Origin: Paenibacillus cellulosilyticus
GTDB lineage: Bacteria > Bacillota > Bacilli > Paenibacillales > Paenibacillaceae
Assembly (NCBI RefSeq): GCF_003182255.1
Contig: NZ_QGTQ01000007.1
Location: 1 to 64,000 of the forward strand
Length of the DNA: 64,000 nt
Reading direction: 5' to 3'
Shown here: positions 18,783 through 29,358 of the stretch, piece by piece
Layout of the letters: each line of letters starts with the position of its first letter
How positions within the stretch are numbered: position 1 is the stretch's first letter
The notes under the pieces: generated by a model
What the model was told of the DNA's origin: nothing
Databases searched by the model: none
The model's input: the letters and a program-made list of their open reading frames with translations, nothing else
Made by a program: the position numbers and the translations under genes

Positions 18783-18892
18783 GATTTAGGTGGGTAGAAA
18801 TGCTGATTTAGGTGGGTAGAAGTTTTGATTTAGGTGGGTAGAAATACTAATTTCATTAGGTAGAAATTTTCATTTAAAGGGGTAGATTTCTA
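18783..18892 (+). repeat. Array of five 22-bp direct repeats
   Basis: Units begin at 18783, 18805, 18827, 18849 and 18871, an exact 22-bp period. The first three share GATTTAGGTGGGTAGAA; the last two are decayed but keep GGTAGA. There are no spacers, so it is not a CRISPR. Single units occur at 23409 and near 38561-38590. Confidence 0.88.
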
Positions 18893-18908
18893 TAGAAAAC
18901 AAAGGGTA

Positions 18909-18931
18909 AAAAAGGGGCGAAGCCCCTTCCA
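18909..18931 (+). terminator. GC-rich hairpin before glcK
   Basis: AAGGGGCGAAGCCCCTT is a perfect short hairpin without a T-run after it. The preceding run of A would give a T-run on the minus strand. Its role is uncertain. Confidence 0.35.
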
Positions 18932-19025
18932 ACTGTTCCACATTTGCGTGCCTTGACCTATTAGAAGGCTTCGCTTATAGTTGGTAACAGAAGAAGTTTA
19001 ACTTTGTGAACGAGGTGGCCTAGTA

Positions 19026-19976
19026 ATGTCTGAGCAAATCTACGTAGGAGTCGATATCGGCGGCACCGCCATTAAGGTAGGTATTTGCAACCAGAGCGGC
19101 GATCTGCTCCATACGTATGAAGGACCGACCGAAAGCGACAAGGGAACGGACGTCATCCTGCACAACATTGCAACTTATGCGAAGCGGATTGTTGAGCAAT
19201 CGCCATATGAATGGGAACAGGTCGGGGGCGTAGGCGTAGGAATCGCCGGCTTCTTGGACATTCCGAACGGTTTTGTTAAGTTCTCTCCTAATCTTGGTCT
19301 GCGAGATGTACGGCTGAAAGATTACTTGGAAGAGCACTTGAACAAGACGGTGCGTATTAATAATGATGCCAATGTTGCAGCGCTCGGCGAAGTGTGGGCG
19401 GGTGCAGGCAAAGGCGTCGACCATTGCGTATGCTATACGCTCGGAACGGGTGTCGGCGGCGGTATCATTGTAAACGGCAAAATCTATGAAGGCTTCAACG
19501 GCATGGCCGGTGAACTCGGACATATGCAGATCGTACCGGATCTTGAAGCGATTCAGTGCGGTTGCGGTAAAATGGGATGTCTGGAGACGGTATCGTCGGC
19601 AACGGGCATCATTCGTATGGCAAAAGACGCTGTCGAGCGCGGGGACCGTACGTCTCTGTCGCTTGTCGAACATATTATGGCGAAGGAAGTCATCGATGCT
19701 GCGAAAGCAGGCGACGAGGTCGCTTCCCGCATCGTGAATCGTGCTGCTTATTACTTGGGTAAGTCGATGGCATCGGTAGCGGTCGTATTGAACCCGCAGC
19801 GCTTTATCGTCGGCGGTGGTGTATCGAAGGCAGGCGAGTTCCTATTCGAGCAAATTCGTCAAGAATTCCGCAAGTACACGCCAGATGCGATTGCTGAGAA
19901 CGTAGAGATCGTAGCGGCTACTCTCGGCAATGATGCAGGTGTCGTAGGAGCGGCAGGATTGATTCTGCGCTCGTAG
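19026..19976 (+). CDS. glcK: Glucokinase, ROK family
   Basis: Phosphorylates free glucose with ATP. The 316-residue chain shows the ATP site DIGGTAIKVGI at residues ~10-20, the sugar-binding NNDANVAALGE near 115 and the ROK zinc motif CGCGKMGCLE near 178, with a further ATP site GGGVSKAGE near 263. Length and sequence match the B. subtilis GlcK type. It precedes rapZ-yvcK-whiA, an order common in Paenibacillus-type genomes. Ribosome site GAGGTGG lies before the ATG. Confidence 0.93.
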   Translation: MSEQIYVGVDIGGTAIKVGICNQSGDLLHTYEGPTESDKGTDVILHNIATYAKRIVEQSPYEWEQVGGVGVGIAGFLDIPNGFVKFSPNLGLRDVRLKDYLEEHLNKTVRINNDANVAALGEVWAGAGKGVDHCVCYTLGTGVGGGIIVNGKIYEGFNGMAGELGHMQIVPDLEAIQCGCGKMGCLETVSSATGIIRMAKDAVERGDRTSLSLVEHIMAKEVIDAAKAGDEVASRIVNRAAYYLGKSMASVAVVLNPQRFIVGGGVSKAGEFLFEQIRQEFRKYTPDAIAENVEIVAATLGNDAGVVGAAGLILRS

Positions 19977-20025
19977 TTGGAAGGGATCGTCGGCCAACGG
20001 GCAGACACAAACAGAGAGAAGGCTG

Positions 20026-20052
20026 ACCCGCCCTAACCGGCGGGTTTGTCCG
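20026..20052 (+). terminator. Weak terminator between glcK and rapZ
   Basis: Stem ACCCGCC/GGCGGGT with loop CTAACC is followed by TTGTCC, a poor T-run. It probably permits read-through. Confidence 0.45.
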
Positions 20053-20097
20053 TGATAGGGCCATTATCGGCTTGGCCTGGGAGAGGAGTGACCTGGC

Positions 20098-20988
20098 ATG
20101 GACAATGAATCGGTGCAAGTGGCAAAGCTCGTTATTATAACGGGTATGTCGGGAGCGGGCAAAACCATCGCAGTGCAGAGCATGGAGGATCTCGGATTTT
20201 TCTGCGTCGATAATTTGCCGCCCGTTCTCATTCCGAAGTTCGCGGAGCTTATTGAGCAATCGAACGGCAAGATTGGCAAGGTTGCGCTCGTTATTGACTT
20301 GCGTGGCCGTGAGTTCTTCACAGCACTGTCGGAATCGCTCAACTACATTAAGGAGCATTACACGATCAGCTGCGAGATTCTGTTCCTGGATGCGACGGAT
20401 GCGGTACTCGTACAGCGGTACAAAGAAAGCCGCCGCAGACATCCGCTCGCACCAGATGGCATGCCGCTCGACGGTATCGGTCTTGAGCGCCGGATGCTGG
20501 AGGATCTCAAAGGGATGGCGACGCAGGTTATCGATACGAGCAGCCTGAAGCCAGCACAGCTGAAGGAACGAATCGTGTCGCGGTTCACGAACACGGAGCG
20601 TACGGGTATTAACGTGAATGTTACCTCGTTCGGCTTTAAGTACGGCATTCCGATCGACGCGGATTTGATCTATGATGTTCGTTTTCTGCCGAATCCGCAC
20701 TACATTGAGCATTTGCGCCCGAACACAGGGCAAAATCCTGATGTATATGAATATGTTATGAAATGGCCGGAAACGCAAGTTTTCCTGACCAAGCTGCTCG
20801 ATATGCTAAACTTTCTTATCCCGTTGTACCGGAAGGAAGGCAAGAGCCAGGTTGTCGTAGGTATCGGATGTACAGGCGGTAAGCATCGCTCTGTGGCGAT
20901 TGCCGAATACTTGGGCCGAATGCTCGGAAGTAGTGATACAGAGACGGTGCGCGTCAGCCATCGTGACTCCGACCGGGATCGGCATTAA
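20098..20988 (+). CDS. rapZ: RNase adapter / nucleotide-binding protein RapZ
   Basis: P-loop protein of the RapZ/YvcJ family. In E. coli RapZ senses GlcN6P-related metabolites and guides RNase E to small RNAs; in B. subtilis YvcJ hydrolyses GTP and ATP and affects competence. Of 296 residues, the P-loop GMSGAGKT lies near 15-22 and the conserved C-terminal domain holds [12 protein letters not shown] near 263-274. It is followed 13 bp later by yvcK, a conserved pair in Firmicutes. Confidence 0.95.
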   Translation: MDNESVQVAKLVIITGMSGAGKTIAVQSMEDLGFFCVDNLPPVLIPKFAELIEQSNGKIGKVALVIDLRGREFFTALSESLNYIKEHYTISCEILFLDATDAVLVQRYKESRRRHPLAPDGMPLDGIGLERRMLEDLKGMATQVIDTSSLKPAQLKERIVSRFTNTERTGINVNVTSFGFKYGIPIDADLIYDVRFLPNPHYIEHLRPNTGQNPDVYEYVMKWPETQVFLTKLLDMLNFLIPLYRKEGKSQVVVGIGCTGGKHRSVAIAEYLGRMLGSSDTETVRVSHRDSDRDRH

Positions 20989-21001
20989 ATGGGGTGCGTG
21001 A

Positions 21002-21991
21002 ATGAAAGGCAGTAAACAATCGGCATCCGTGCGCCCTAAGATCGTCGTCATTGGCGGTGGGACTGGATTGTCGGTTATGCTGCGCGGGCTTAAGGAGAAG
21101 CCGCTCGACATAACGGCAATCGTAACGGTAGCGGATGACGGAGGAAGCTCCGGCATCCTGCGCAACGAGCTTCAAATCCCTCCGCCGGGCGATATCCGCA
21201 ACGTGCTGCTTGCACTTGCCGATGTAGAGCCGCTGCTGTCGAATCTACTTAACTATCGATTCAACAGCGGCACGGGCCTTGCAGGCCACAGCCTCGGCAA
21301 CTTGATGCTGGCAGCCATTACGGATATATCCGGCGATTTTGTATCGGGCGTCAGAGAACTTAGCCGCGTTCTTGCGGTTCGTGGGCGTGTACTTCCGGCA
21401 GCAGGCCAAGCGATTGTGCTGAAGGGCGAGATGATGGACGGCTCGATCGTGACCGGCGAATCGATGATTCCGAAAGCGGGCAAGGCGATTAAGCGTGTAT
21501 TCATCGAGCCAGCGAACGTCGAGCCGCTTGCTGAAGCGGTCGAGGCGATCCAAGAGGCAGATGCCATTCTAATCGGTCCAGGCAGCTTGTACACGAGCAT
21601 TATCCCGAATTTGATTGTACCAAAGCTTGCTGAGGCGATTGTTTCGTCAGAAGCGCTCAAGATGTTCGTCTGCAACGTCATGACCCAGCCAGGCGAGACG
21701 GATAATTATTCGGTGGGCGACCATCTTAACGCAATTCACAATCACATTGGCTATCATTTATTCGATTATGTTATCGTTAATGACGGTGAGATTCCACCAC
21801 AGGTTCAAAGCAAGTATGCAGAGAAGGGTGCGAAAGCAGTCCATCTCGACCTAGAAGAAGTGAAGAAACGTGGTTACAAAGTTATTGCTGACCGGCTTGT
21901 GTTGTTCCGTACGTATTTGCGGCACGATGCCGAACGGCTTAGTCAGCATATTTATCAACTAGTAGACGACTGGATGACACGGAAGAGGTGA
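21002..21991 (+). CDS. yvcK: Gluconeogenesis factor / cell-wall metabolite regulator YvcK (GlmR)
   Basis: CofD-like Rossmann protein. In B. subtilis it is needed on gluconeogenic carbon sources and stimulates GlmS to direct carbon to peptidoglycan, binding UDP-GlcNAc. The N-terminal motif GGGTGLSVMLRGLK (residues 17-30) and the motif VADDGGSSG near 45 are typical. At 329 residues its length is usual. It is tightly packed between rapZ and whiA. Confidence 0.95.
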   Translation: MKGSKQSASVRPKIVVIGGGTGLSVMLRGLKEKPLDITAIVTVADDGGSSGILRNELQIPPPGDIRNVLLALADVEPLLSNLLNYRFNSGTGLAGHSLGNLMLAAITDISGDFVSGVRELSRVLAVRGRVLPAAGQAIVLKGEMMDGSIVTGESMIPKAGKAIKRVFIEPANVEPLAEAVEAIQEADAILIGPGSLYTSIIPNLIVPKLAEAIVSSEALKMFVCNVMTQPGETDNYSVGDHLNAIHNHIGYHLFDYVIVNDGEIPPQVQSKYAEKGAKAVHLDLEEVKKRGYKVIADRLVLFRTYLRHDAERLSQHIYQLVDDWMTRKR

Positions 21992-21997
21992 ATCGAC

Positions 21998-22927
21998 ATG
22001 TCCTTTGCGGCGCAAACGAAAAAAGAATTGACGATGATTGAAACGGACGCATGCTGTGAGAAGGCCGAGCTGTCCGCACTGATCCGCATGAATGGCTCCG
22101 TATCGTTGTCGAACCGCAAAGTGATACTCGACATCTCAACGGAGAATGCGGCGATCGCTAGACGGATCTACAGTCTCATCAAGAAGAAATTCGATGTGCA
22201 TACCGAGCTGCTCGTGCAGAAGAAGATGCGGTTGAAGAAAAATAATGTGTACATCGTGCGTATACCAACGAAAGTTCAGGAAATACTGAAGCAGCTAAGC
22301 ATTGTCTCGGACGGTTTTCTTTTTCAACAAGGAATCGACAAAGAGATTATTAAGAAGTCATGCTGCAAACGGTCATACCTTCGTGGTGCCTTCCTTGCAG
22401 GAGGATCCGTTAACAATCCGGAGGGCTCGTCCTACCATCTGGAGATCGCTTCGATGTACGAGGAGCACTGCCAAGCGCTCGCGGACCTAGCGAATAAGTT
22501 CGAATTGAACGCCCGCTGCATTGAGCGGAAGAAGGGGTTCATTTTCTACATCAAAGAGGGCGAGAAAATCATTGAGCTGCTCAACATTATCGGTGCTCAC
22601 CAAGCGTTGTTCAAGTTTGAAGACGTTCGCATTATGCGCGACATGCGTAACTCCGTCAATCGGATCGTTAACTGCGAAACGGCGAATTTGAACAAAACGA
22701 TTGGCGCAGCCGTACGGCAAATCGATAATATTAAGCTGCTGCAAAAGGAGCTCGGGCTCGATCAGCTGCCAGATAAGCTGCGTGAAGTCGCGGAAATTCG
22801 GCTGATGCACCCCGATATGAATTTGACTGAAGTCGGCGAATTGCTCAAAGGGAAGGTCAGCAAGTCAGGTGTTAACCATCGGCTAAGGAAAATTGATGAA
22901 TTGGCTGAAAAAATACGTAACGGTTGA
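21998..22927 (+). CDS. whiA: DNA-binding protein WhiA
   Basis: WhiA combines an N-terminal degenerate LAGLIDADG domain with a C-terminal HTH. In B. subtilis it affects cell division and chromosome segregation; in actinomycetes it drives sporulation. In 309 residues the LAGLIDADG-like [20 protein letters not shown]-type stretch is near residue 128, and the HTH region [29 protein letters not shown] lies near 270-300. It starts 6 bp after yvcK. Confidence 0.96.
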   Translation: MSFAAQTKKELTMIETDACCEKAELSALIRMNGSVSLSNRKVILDISTENAAIARRIYSLIKKKFDVHTELLVQKKMRLKKNNVYIVRIPTKVQEILKQLSIVSDGFLFQQGIDKEIIKKSCCKRSYLRGAFLAGGSVNNPEGSSYHLEIASMYEEHCQALADLANKFELNARCIERKKGFIFYIKEGEKIIELLNIIGAHQALFKFEDVRIMRDMRNSVNRIVNCETANLNKTIGAAVRQIDNIKLLQKELGLDQLPDKLREVAEIRLMHPDMNLTEVGELLKGKVSKSGVNHRLRKIDELAEKIRNG

Positions 22928-22956
22928 CGTTTTCCCTAGTGCTACAAGCGCGATAA

Positions 22957-22965
22957 TGATATAAT
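22957..22965 (+). promoter_or_regulatory. Extended -10 promoter of the HPr gene
   Basis: TGATATAAT, a consensus extended -10, lies about 115 bp before the HPr start. Its presence suggests HPr can be expressed apart from the rapZ operon. Confidence 0.6.
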
Positions 22966-23080
22966 AATTAACAAAATGCCGCATTTGCGGCGATTTCATC
23001 AGCTTAGAGGCCGTTTTGCGCTGAATTACGACTGATTACTTTTCATGTCAATAGAAATATGTGTAGGGGGTATGGTTTCC

Positions 23081-23350
23081 ATGACAAGACATCCCGTTGT
23101 CGTTCGTCTGAAAACAGGTCTGCACGCAAGACCAGCAGCTCTATTCGTTCAGGAAGCTAATAAATTTTCGTCTGAAGTATTCGTGGAGAAAGACGACAAG
23201 AAAGTGAATGCCAAATCGATTATGGGCATTATGAGCCTTGCAATCAGCTCTGGCACGGAAATTCACATTAGCGCTGAAGGTTCTGACGCTGATCAGGCTG
23301 TAACCGCTTTAGTCAATCTCGTAAGCAAAGAAGAGCTCGAAAACCAATAA
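23081..23350 (+). CDS. HPr-family phosphocarrier protein at the crh locus
   Basis: Small phosphocarrier of 89 residues. Numbering from ATG 23081 puts His at position 15 (GLHARPAA) and Ser at 46 (NAKSIMGIMSL). It therefore has both the PTS phosphorylation site and the HprK/P regulatory site. The B. subtilis protein at this locus, Crh, has Gln15 and cannot act in the PTS, yet the rest (ALFVQEANKF, NAKSIMG) is strongly Crh-like. It may serve as HPr or as an ancestral Crh. ATG 23081 is 10 nt after TAGGGGG; the upstream in-frame ATG 23072 abuts that run. Confidence 0.93.
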   Translation: MTRHPVVVRLKTGLHARPAALFVQEANKFSSEVFVEKDDKKVNAKSIMGIMSLAISSGTEIHISAEGSDADQAVTALVNLVSKEELENQ

Positions 23351-23372
23351 TCGTCTAATATGGCGAGTAAGG

Positions 23373-23395
23373 AAAGACCCCTTAAGGGGTCTTTT
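23373..23395. terminator. Bidirectional terminator between HPr and purA-like genes
   Basis: AAAGACCCC-TTAA-GGGGTCTTT is a perfect palindrome with T on the + side and A on the other. It can end HPr transcripts and converging purA-like transcripts. Confidence 0.9.
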
Positions 23396-23423
23396 CTTTA
23401 TGAAATCTTTTAGGTGGGTAGAA

Positions 23424-24704
23424 TTAGCGATAGATTGTTTGCTCCCGATCTGGGCCGACGGAGACGATACGGATGGGGACGCCGATGATTTGTTCGATCC
23501 ACTGTACGTATTGCTGGACTTGTAGAGGGAGTTGGTCGAACGAGCGAATGTGCGAGATGTCGCAGCGCCAGCCGGGAAGCGTATCGAGAACAGGCTCGGC
23601 TAGTGCTAGCTGATCAGCTGTAAGGAAGTCCGTTGTCACCTGACCGTTTAGTCGGTAGCCCGTGCACACTGGGATTTCGTCCAAATAGCCGAGTACGTCC
23701 AGATTGGTTAGTGCCACTTCGGTAGCTCCCTGCACCATGCAGCCGTAGCGTGTAGCTACGGCGTCGAACCAGCCGACACGGCGTGGTCGTCCGGTCTTCA
23801 CGCCATATTCGCCTGCATCGCCACCAAGTCGACGCAAATGCTCAGCAGCATCGCCTGTCAGTTCCGTTACGAACGGTCCGGCACCTACGCAGCTGGAATA
23901 GGCTTTAGTTACGGCGATGATACGATTGATGGCATGGGGCGGAACGCCTGCCCCAATGGCAGCGTAGCCAGCGATTGTCGAGGACGAAGTTACATAAGGG
24001 AAAATGCCATGGTCAGGATCGCGGAGTGCGCCGAGCTGACCTTCGACAAGAATGGATCCGCCCGCAGCTAACGAGTCATGAAGAAGAATGGTCGTGTTCG
24101 TGATGAATGGTGCCAGACGACTCTTCAATGCTAGCAAACGGTCTGCGATCTGATTTGAATCGATTGGCGCTGCATGATAGAGATGCTGCAGCAGCGTATT
24201 TTTGGCTTCCGATGCAGATTGGATGCGGCACCGGAGCTGCGCCTCATCGCCGAACAATGTACTGAGCGGGATGCCGATTTTAAGCGCTTTGTCGGCGTAG
24301 AAGGGGGCAATGCCGGAGCGGGTCGATCCGAAACTCTGGGCGCCAAGCCGTTCCTCTTCGCGTGTATCGAGTTCTATATGATAAGGGAGCACAAGCTGCG
24401 CGCGGTCTGAGATATGAATGTCTGGTGCAGGAATGCCGCGGCTTAGCAGGTTGTCGTACTCTCGCAGGAAGTCTTCGGGGTTAAAGGCGACGCCCGGACC
24501 GATGATGTTCAATGTGCCAGGTGTGAACACGCCTGAAGGAAGCAAATGCAGTGCGAACTTGCCGTATGCATTAATAATCGTATGCCCCGCATTGCTGCCG
24601 CCTTGGTAGCGGACGATACAGCGATACTGCTCAGCTAAGAGATCTGTAATTTTTCCCTTCCCTTCATCTCCCCAATTGGCTCCTACCACAGCTGTTACGC
24701 TCAT
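23424..24704 (-). CDS. Adenylosuccinate synthetase paralogue
   Basis: Predicted to join IMP and aspartate with GTP, making adenylosuccinate. The 426-residue chain keeps the P-loop WGDEGKGK with the catalytic Asp, the motif QGGSNAGHT (canonically QGGNNAGHT), GSTRSGIAPFYADKA, and GVKTGRPRRVGWFDAV. Its N-terminal GANWGDEGKGK replaces the usual GTQWGDEGKGK, and several stretches diverge, so it may be a second copy beside a canonical purA. It is convergent with HPr and divergent from a LysR regulator. The ATG at 24704 lies 8 nt after GAGGAG; the upstream GTG directly abuts it. Confidence 0.85.
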   Translation of the reverse strand: MSVTAVVGANWGDEGKGKITDLLAEQYRCIVRYQGGSNAGHTIINAYGKFALHLLPSGVFTPGTLNIIGPGVAFNPEDFLREYDNLLSRGIPAPDIHISDRAQLVLPYHIELDTREEERLGAQSFGSTRSGIAPFYADKALKIGIPLSTLFGDEAQLRCRIQSASEAKNTLLQHLYHAAPIDSNQIADRLLALKSRLAPFITNTTILLHDSLAAGGSILVEGQLGALRDPDHGIFPYVTSSSTIAGYAAIGAGVPPHAINRIIAVTKAYSSCVGAGPFVTELTGDAAEHLRRLGGDAGEYGVKTGRPRRVGWFDAVATRYGCMVQGATEVALTNLDVLGYLDEIPVCTGYRLNGQVTTDFLTADQLALAEPVLDTLPGWRCDISHIRSFDQLPLQVQQYVQWIEQIIGVPIRIVSVGPDREQTIYR

Positions 24705-24814
24705 TCCGATCACTCCTCATTCATTGTTGGATTTCCAGAATTGATTATAAGTGCGATAATAATATTAATGAAATGAATATAAGTAATGCTTGATATAAAA
24801 GGAGTTAATATCAC

Positions 24815-25714
24815 GTGAGTGAGCATGTGACGAATATGGAATGGTATCGGGCATTCTATTGGACAGCGAAGGTTGGAAGTCTGTCTGGGGCTGCGGAGCG
24901 GCTGTATATTACACAGCCAGCCGTCACGCATGCGATTAAGCAGCTGGAGTCGCAGCTAGGCAGTCAGCTATTCTTCCGCACATCGAAGGGCGTCAAACTG
25001 ACATCGGAGGGAGAGATGCTGTTCCAGCATATCGGGCAGGCATTCAATTTCATACATGCAGGCGAACGGAGACTGGCGGAGCGGCATGCGCTAACGGCAG
25101 GGGAGATGCGCATCGGGGCGGGCGATACGTTATGCAAGCACTATTTGCTGCCGCGTATGCGACAGTTTCACGAGCAGTATCCCGGCATTCAGTTTCAAGT
25201 TACGAATCGGACGTCGCAGGAGACGGTGAAGCTGCTGAAGGAAGGTGCGATTGACTTTGGTATTGTGAATCTGCCCTTGGAGGATCCAAGGCTGCATATT
25301 CAAGAGGGGATGCTGGTACAGGACTGTTTCGTCGTGGCGGGTACTTATCATAAATGGCAGGCAGACGAGCGGCCATCGACTGTCAGGTGGGAGGACTTAG
25401 ATCGATACGAGCTGCTGCTGTTGGAGAGAGGCAGCGGAACTCGAGCATACCTTGATAAAGTTGCCGCCAAGAACGGTGTCGCGCTATCGCCAAGTATGGA
25501 GCTAGGCAGTCTGGATTTGCTTAGCGAGTTTACACGAACGGGGTTTGGGATTGCCTGTGTGGTCAAAAATTTCGTCGAAGGCGAGTTGGCTGAAGGAGAA
25601 CTGGTGGAACTGACGATTGATCCCCCGATTCCGCCTAGGCGAATCGGTATTGCAACGTTGAAGGATGTACCCTTGTCGACGGCAGCGAAGGCATTCATAG
25701 CCATCCTGCAATAG
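24815..25714 (+). CDS. LysR-family transcriptional regulator
   Basis: A 299-residue regulator. The N-terminal winged HTH is seen as GSLSGAAERLYITQPAVTHA (residues ~22-41) followed by QLESQLGSQLFFRTSKGVKLT. The rest is the LysR effector-binding domain. It is divergent from the purA-like gene and only about 110 bp from it, the classic arrangement in which LysR controls its neighbour. Start GTG 24815 lies 10 nt after AAGGAG. The ligand is unknown. Confidence 0.9.
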   Translation: MSEHVTNMEWYRAFYWTAKVGSLSGAAERLYITQPAVTHAIKQLESQLGSQLFFRTSKGVKLTSEGEMLFQHIGQAFNFIHAGERRLAERHALTAGEMRIGAGDTLCKHYLLPRMRQFHEQYPGIQFQVTNRTSQETVKLLKEGAIDFGIVNLPLEDPRLHIQEGMLVQDCFVVAGTYHKWQADERPSTVRWEDLDRYELLLLERGSGTRAYLDKVAAKNGVALSPSMELGSLDLLSEFTRTGFGIACVVKNFVEGELAEGELVELTIDPPIPPRRIGIATLKDVPLSTAAKAFIAILQ

Positions 25715-25735
25715 AGGACGGTTACGCAAAGCACA

Positions 25736-25772
25736 AAGAAGCCCCACATCCCAATAAGGAATGTGGGGCTTG
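25736..25772 (-). terminator. Terminator of clpP
   Basis: Hairpin AAGCCCCACATTCC/GGGATGTGGGGCTT with loop TTATT (minus strand) is followed by CTTTG. It lies between the convergent LysR gene and clpP and may serve both. Confidence 0.8.
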
Positions 25773-25798
25773 CTGTCGTGCGTTAGTCGAGAAGCGCC

Positions 25799-26386
25799 TT
25801 ACAGCTTGTCGATGACTTTGTCGATCAGGCCGTATTGGCGTGCTTCTTCGGCGCTCATGAAGTTATCACGGTCCGTATCGCGCTCGATTTGTTCAAACGA
25901 TTGACCGGTGCGCTCTGCCATGATGCGATTCAGCTTGTCGCGCGTCTTCAGGATGCGGCGAGCGCGAATCTCGATATCGCTCGCTTGACCTTCTGCGCCG
26001 CCAAGCGGCTGGTGAATCATGACTTCGGCGTTCGGAAGCGCATAGCGTTTACCTTTTGCTCCGGCATTAAGCAGGAAAGCGCCCATCGATGCAGCCATAC
26101 CTACACAGATCGTGGATACGTCTGGTTTAATGAATTGCATCGTGTCAAAGATTGCGAGACCGGCCGAGATCGAGCCGCCTGGGCTATTAATGTACAGGGA
26201 GATGTCCTTCTCTGGATCGTCTGCCGCAAGGAACAACAACTGCGCGATGATAGAGTTGGCGACCAGGTCGTTCACCGGCGTCCCGAGAAAAATAATGCGA
26301 TCTTTCAGCAACCGCGAGTAAATGTCATACGCACGCTCGCCGCGGTTATTCTGCTCAATGACCATTGGCACATAGTTCATATCCAT
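25799..26386 (-). CDS. clpP: ATP-dependent Clp protease proteolytic subunit
   Basis: Serine protease that forms the tetradecameric barrel fed by ClpX or ClpC. Of 195 residues, the nucleophile is Ser100 in GMAASMGAF and the catalytic His is His125 in [19 protein letters not shown] near residue 66 is also typical. The ATG at 26386 follows GGGAGGGA and gives the Bacillus-type start, [12 protein letters not shown]; the frame stays open further upstream. The promoter carries a CtsR-type box. The clpP-tRNA-Arg-cggR order is conserved in Bacillales. Confidence 0.97.
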   Translation of the reverse strand: MDMNYVPMVIEQNNRGERAYDIYSRLLKDRIIFLGTPVNDLVANSIIAQLLFLAADDPEKDISLYINSPGGSISAGLAIFDTMQFIKPDVSTICVGMAASMGAFLLNAGAKGKRYALPNAEVMIHQPLGGAEGQASDIEIRARRILKTRDKLNRIMAERTGQSFEQIERDTDRDNFMSAEEARQYGLIDKVIDKL

Positions 26387-26539
26387 GAAAGTCCCTCCCG
26401 AATAGGAAATGTAGTATAGCTTCAGCACTAGCATCGTCAGATGCGGTACGCTGCAAACGCTCGAACTCGAATGTTGCTGGAGAAAGTATTGTGCAGGTCC
26501 AGTGACATTAGTGATGCGTAAGTGCTGCTGATGAGTTTT

Positions 26540-26579
26540 ATAATAGCGGATTGATCAGTAAAAGTCAAAGAAAGTCAAA
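26540..26579 (-). promoter_or_regulatory. clpP promoter with CtsR-type operator
   Basis: On the minus strand TTGACT and TATTAT are 17 bp apart. The -35 overlaps a direct heptad repeat that reads AGTCAAA-GAA-AGTCAAA on the + strand (26563-26579). The CtsR consensus is GGTCAAA-N3-GGTCAAA. The site therefore fits stress-derepressed clpP. The transcript would have a leader of about 145 nt. Confidence 0.85.
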
Positions 26580-26586
26580 CAAGGTA

Positions 26587-26812
26587 CGGCCGGTCATTTA
26601 ACCGTAACGAATGGAGTGGTGGCAAGGGTTGGACAGGTTCTAAAGGAAAAGCGCTAAAGGCGCGGATGGGCTAGCGAAGCGAAGATCGAACAGCTAAGAT
26701 CAACCGAAATGCTGATAGGCCTGCTTGTTGCAAAAGTAAAAACTGCGCAGAGAGGTTACGCTAGCAAGTAGAATGAATGCTTCCACCGCAATAGAGGCAG
26801 CAAAATAAACAC
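26587..26812. other. Spacer between clpP promoter and tRNA-Arg
   Basis: No gene, known RNA or convincing ORF was found here. The only structure noted is a small inverted GCGC-TAAAG-GCGC. Confidence 0.4.
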
Positions 26813-26841
26813 AAAAAAACCGACCTCATCAGTCGGTTTCT
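26813..26841 (-). terminator. Terminator of tRNA-Arg
   Basis: On the minus strand AAACCGAC-TGATGAG-GTCGGTTT is followed by a run of T. Confidence 0.9.
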
Positions 26842-26857
26842 ATTCGTTGTATAAAGT

Positions 26858-26932
26858 TGGCGCGCCCGCTAGGAATCGAACCTAGATCTCAGGCTCCGGA
26901 GGCCTACGTCATATCCATTGGACCACGGGCGC
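26858..26932 (-). tRNA. tRNA-Arg (CCG)
   Basis: Minus-strand cloverleaf: acceptor GCGCCCG pairs with CGGGCGC before GCCA; the anticodon stem encloses CTCCGGA, giving CCG; the T-loop is GTTCGATTC. CCA is encoded. It occupies the same place as trnQ-Arg near clpP in B. subtilis. CGG is a rarely used codon in that group. Confidence 0.96.
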
Positions 26933-26952
26933 AAAAAAGCGGAACGAGAGTT

Positions 26953-26981
26953 ATCATACCTTATTTTCCATAGGATTGCAA
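26953..26981 (-). promoter_or_regulatory. Promoter of tRNA-Arg
   Basis: On the minus strand TTGCAA and TATGAT are 17 bp apart, about 20 bp before the tRNA. Confidence 0.8.
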
Positions 26982-27052
26982 GTGTTGGACTCTGAGAAAA
27001 ATAAAAGTTGTCTGATACGTGTCGGAAAACGGTTACATGGGCGAAAAGGAAC

Positions 27053-27081
27053 TTGCAGTCTTTTCCGCTATTCGATAAAAT
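27053..27081 (+). promoter_or_regulatory. Promoter of the cggR-gapA glycolytic operon
   Basis: TTGCAG at 27053 and TAAAAT at 27076 are 17 bp apart. The CggR operator begins six bases downstream, so bound CggR would block the elongating polymerase as in B. subtilis. Confidence 0.75.
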
Positions 27082-27086
27082 AGTGG

Positions 27087-27122
27087 TGGGACTTAAAATG
27101 AGTATGCGGGACGCGAAACGTC
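27087..27122 (+). promoter_or_regulatory. CggR operator
   Basis: Reads TGGGAC-N6-TGAG-N4-CGGGAC-N6-CGTC. The known B. subtilis operator is CGGGAC-N6-TGTC-N4-CGGGAC-N6-TGTC. Spacing is identical and most fixed bases match, placed between the promoter and cggR. Confidence 0.85.
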
Positions 27123-27190
27123 CAACTCATATAGAAGCCCATCAAAGTTTCTTCATATGTTGAAGCAAGAATTCGGCTGTAGTGGAGTGA

Positions 27191-29358
<2,168 letters not shown>

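Noticed and set aside
18783-18892. CRISPR array
   Set aside because: The repeats are contiguous with a 22-bp period and no spacers, and no cas gene is nearby.
23424-24704. PurZ-type enzyme for 2-aminoadenine (Z) DNA synthesis
   Set aside because: PurZ lacks the catalytic Asp of the WGDEGKGK loop; this protein keeps it, and no phage genes surround it.
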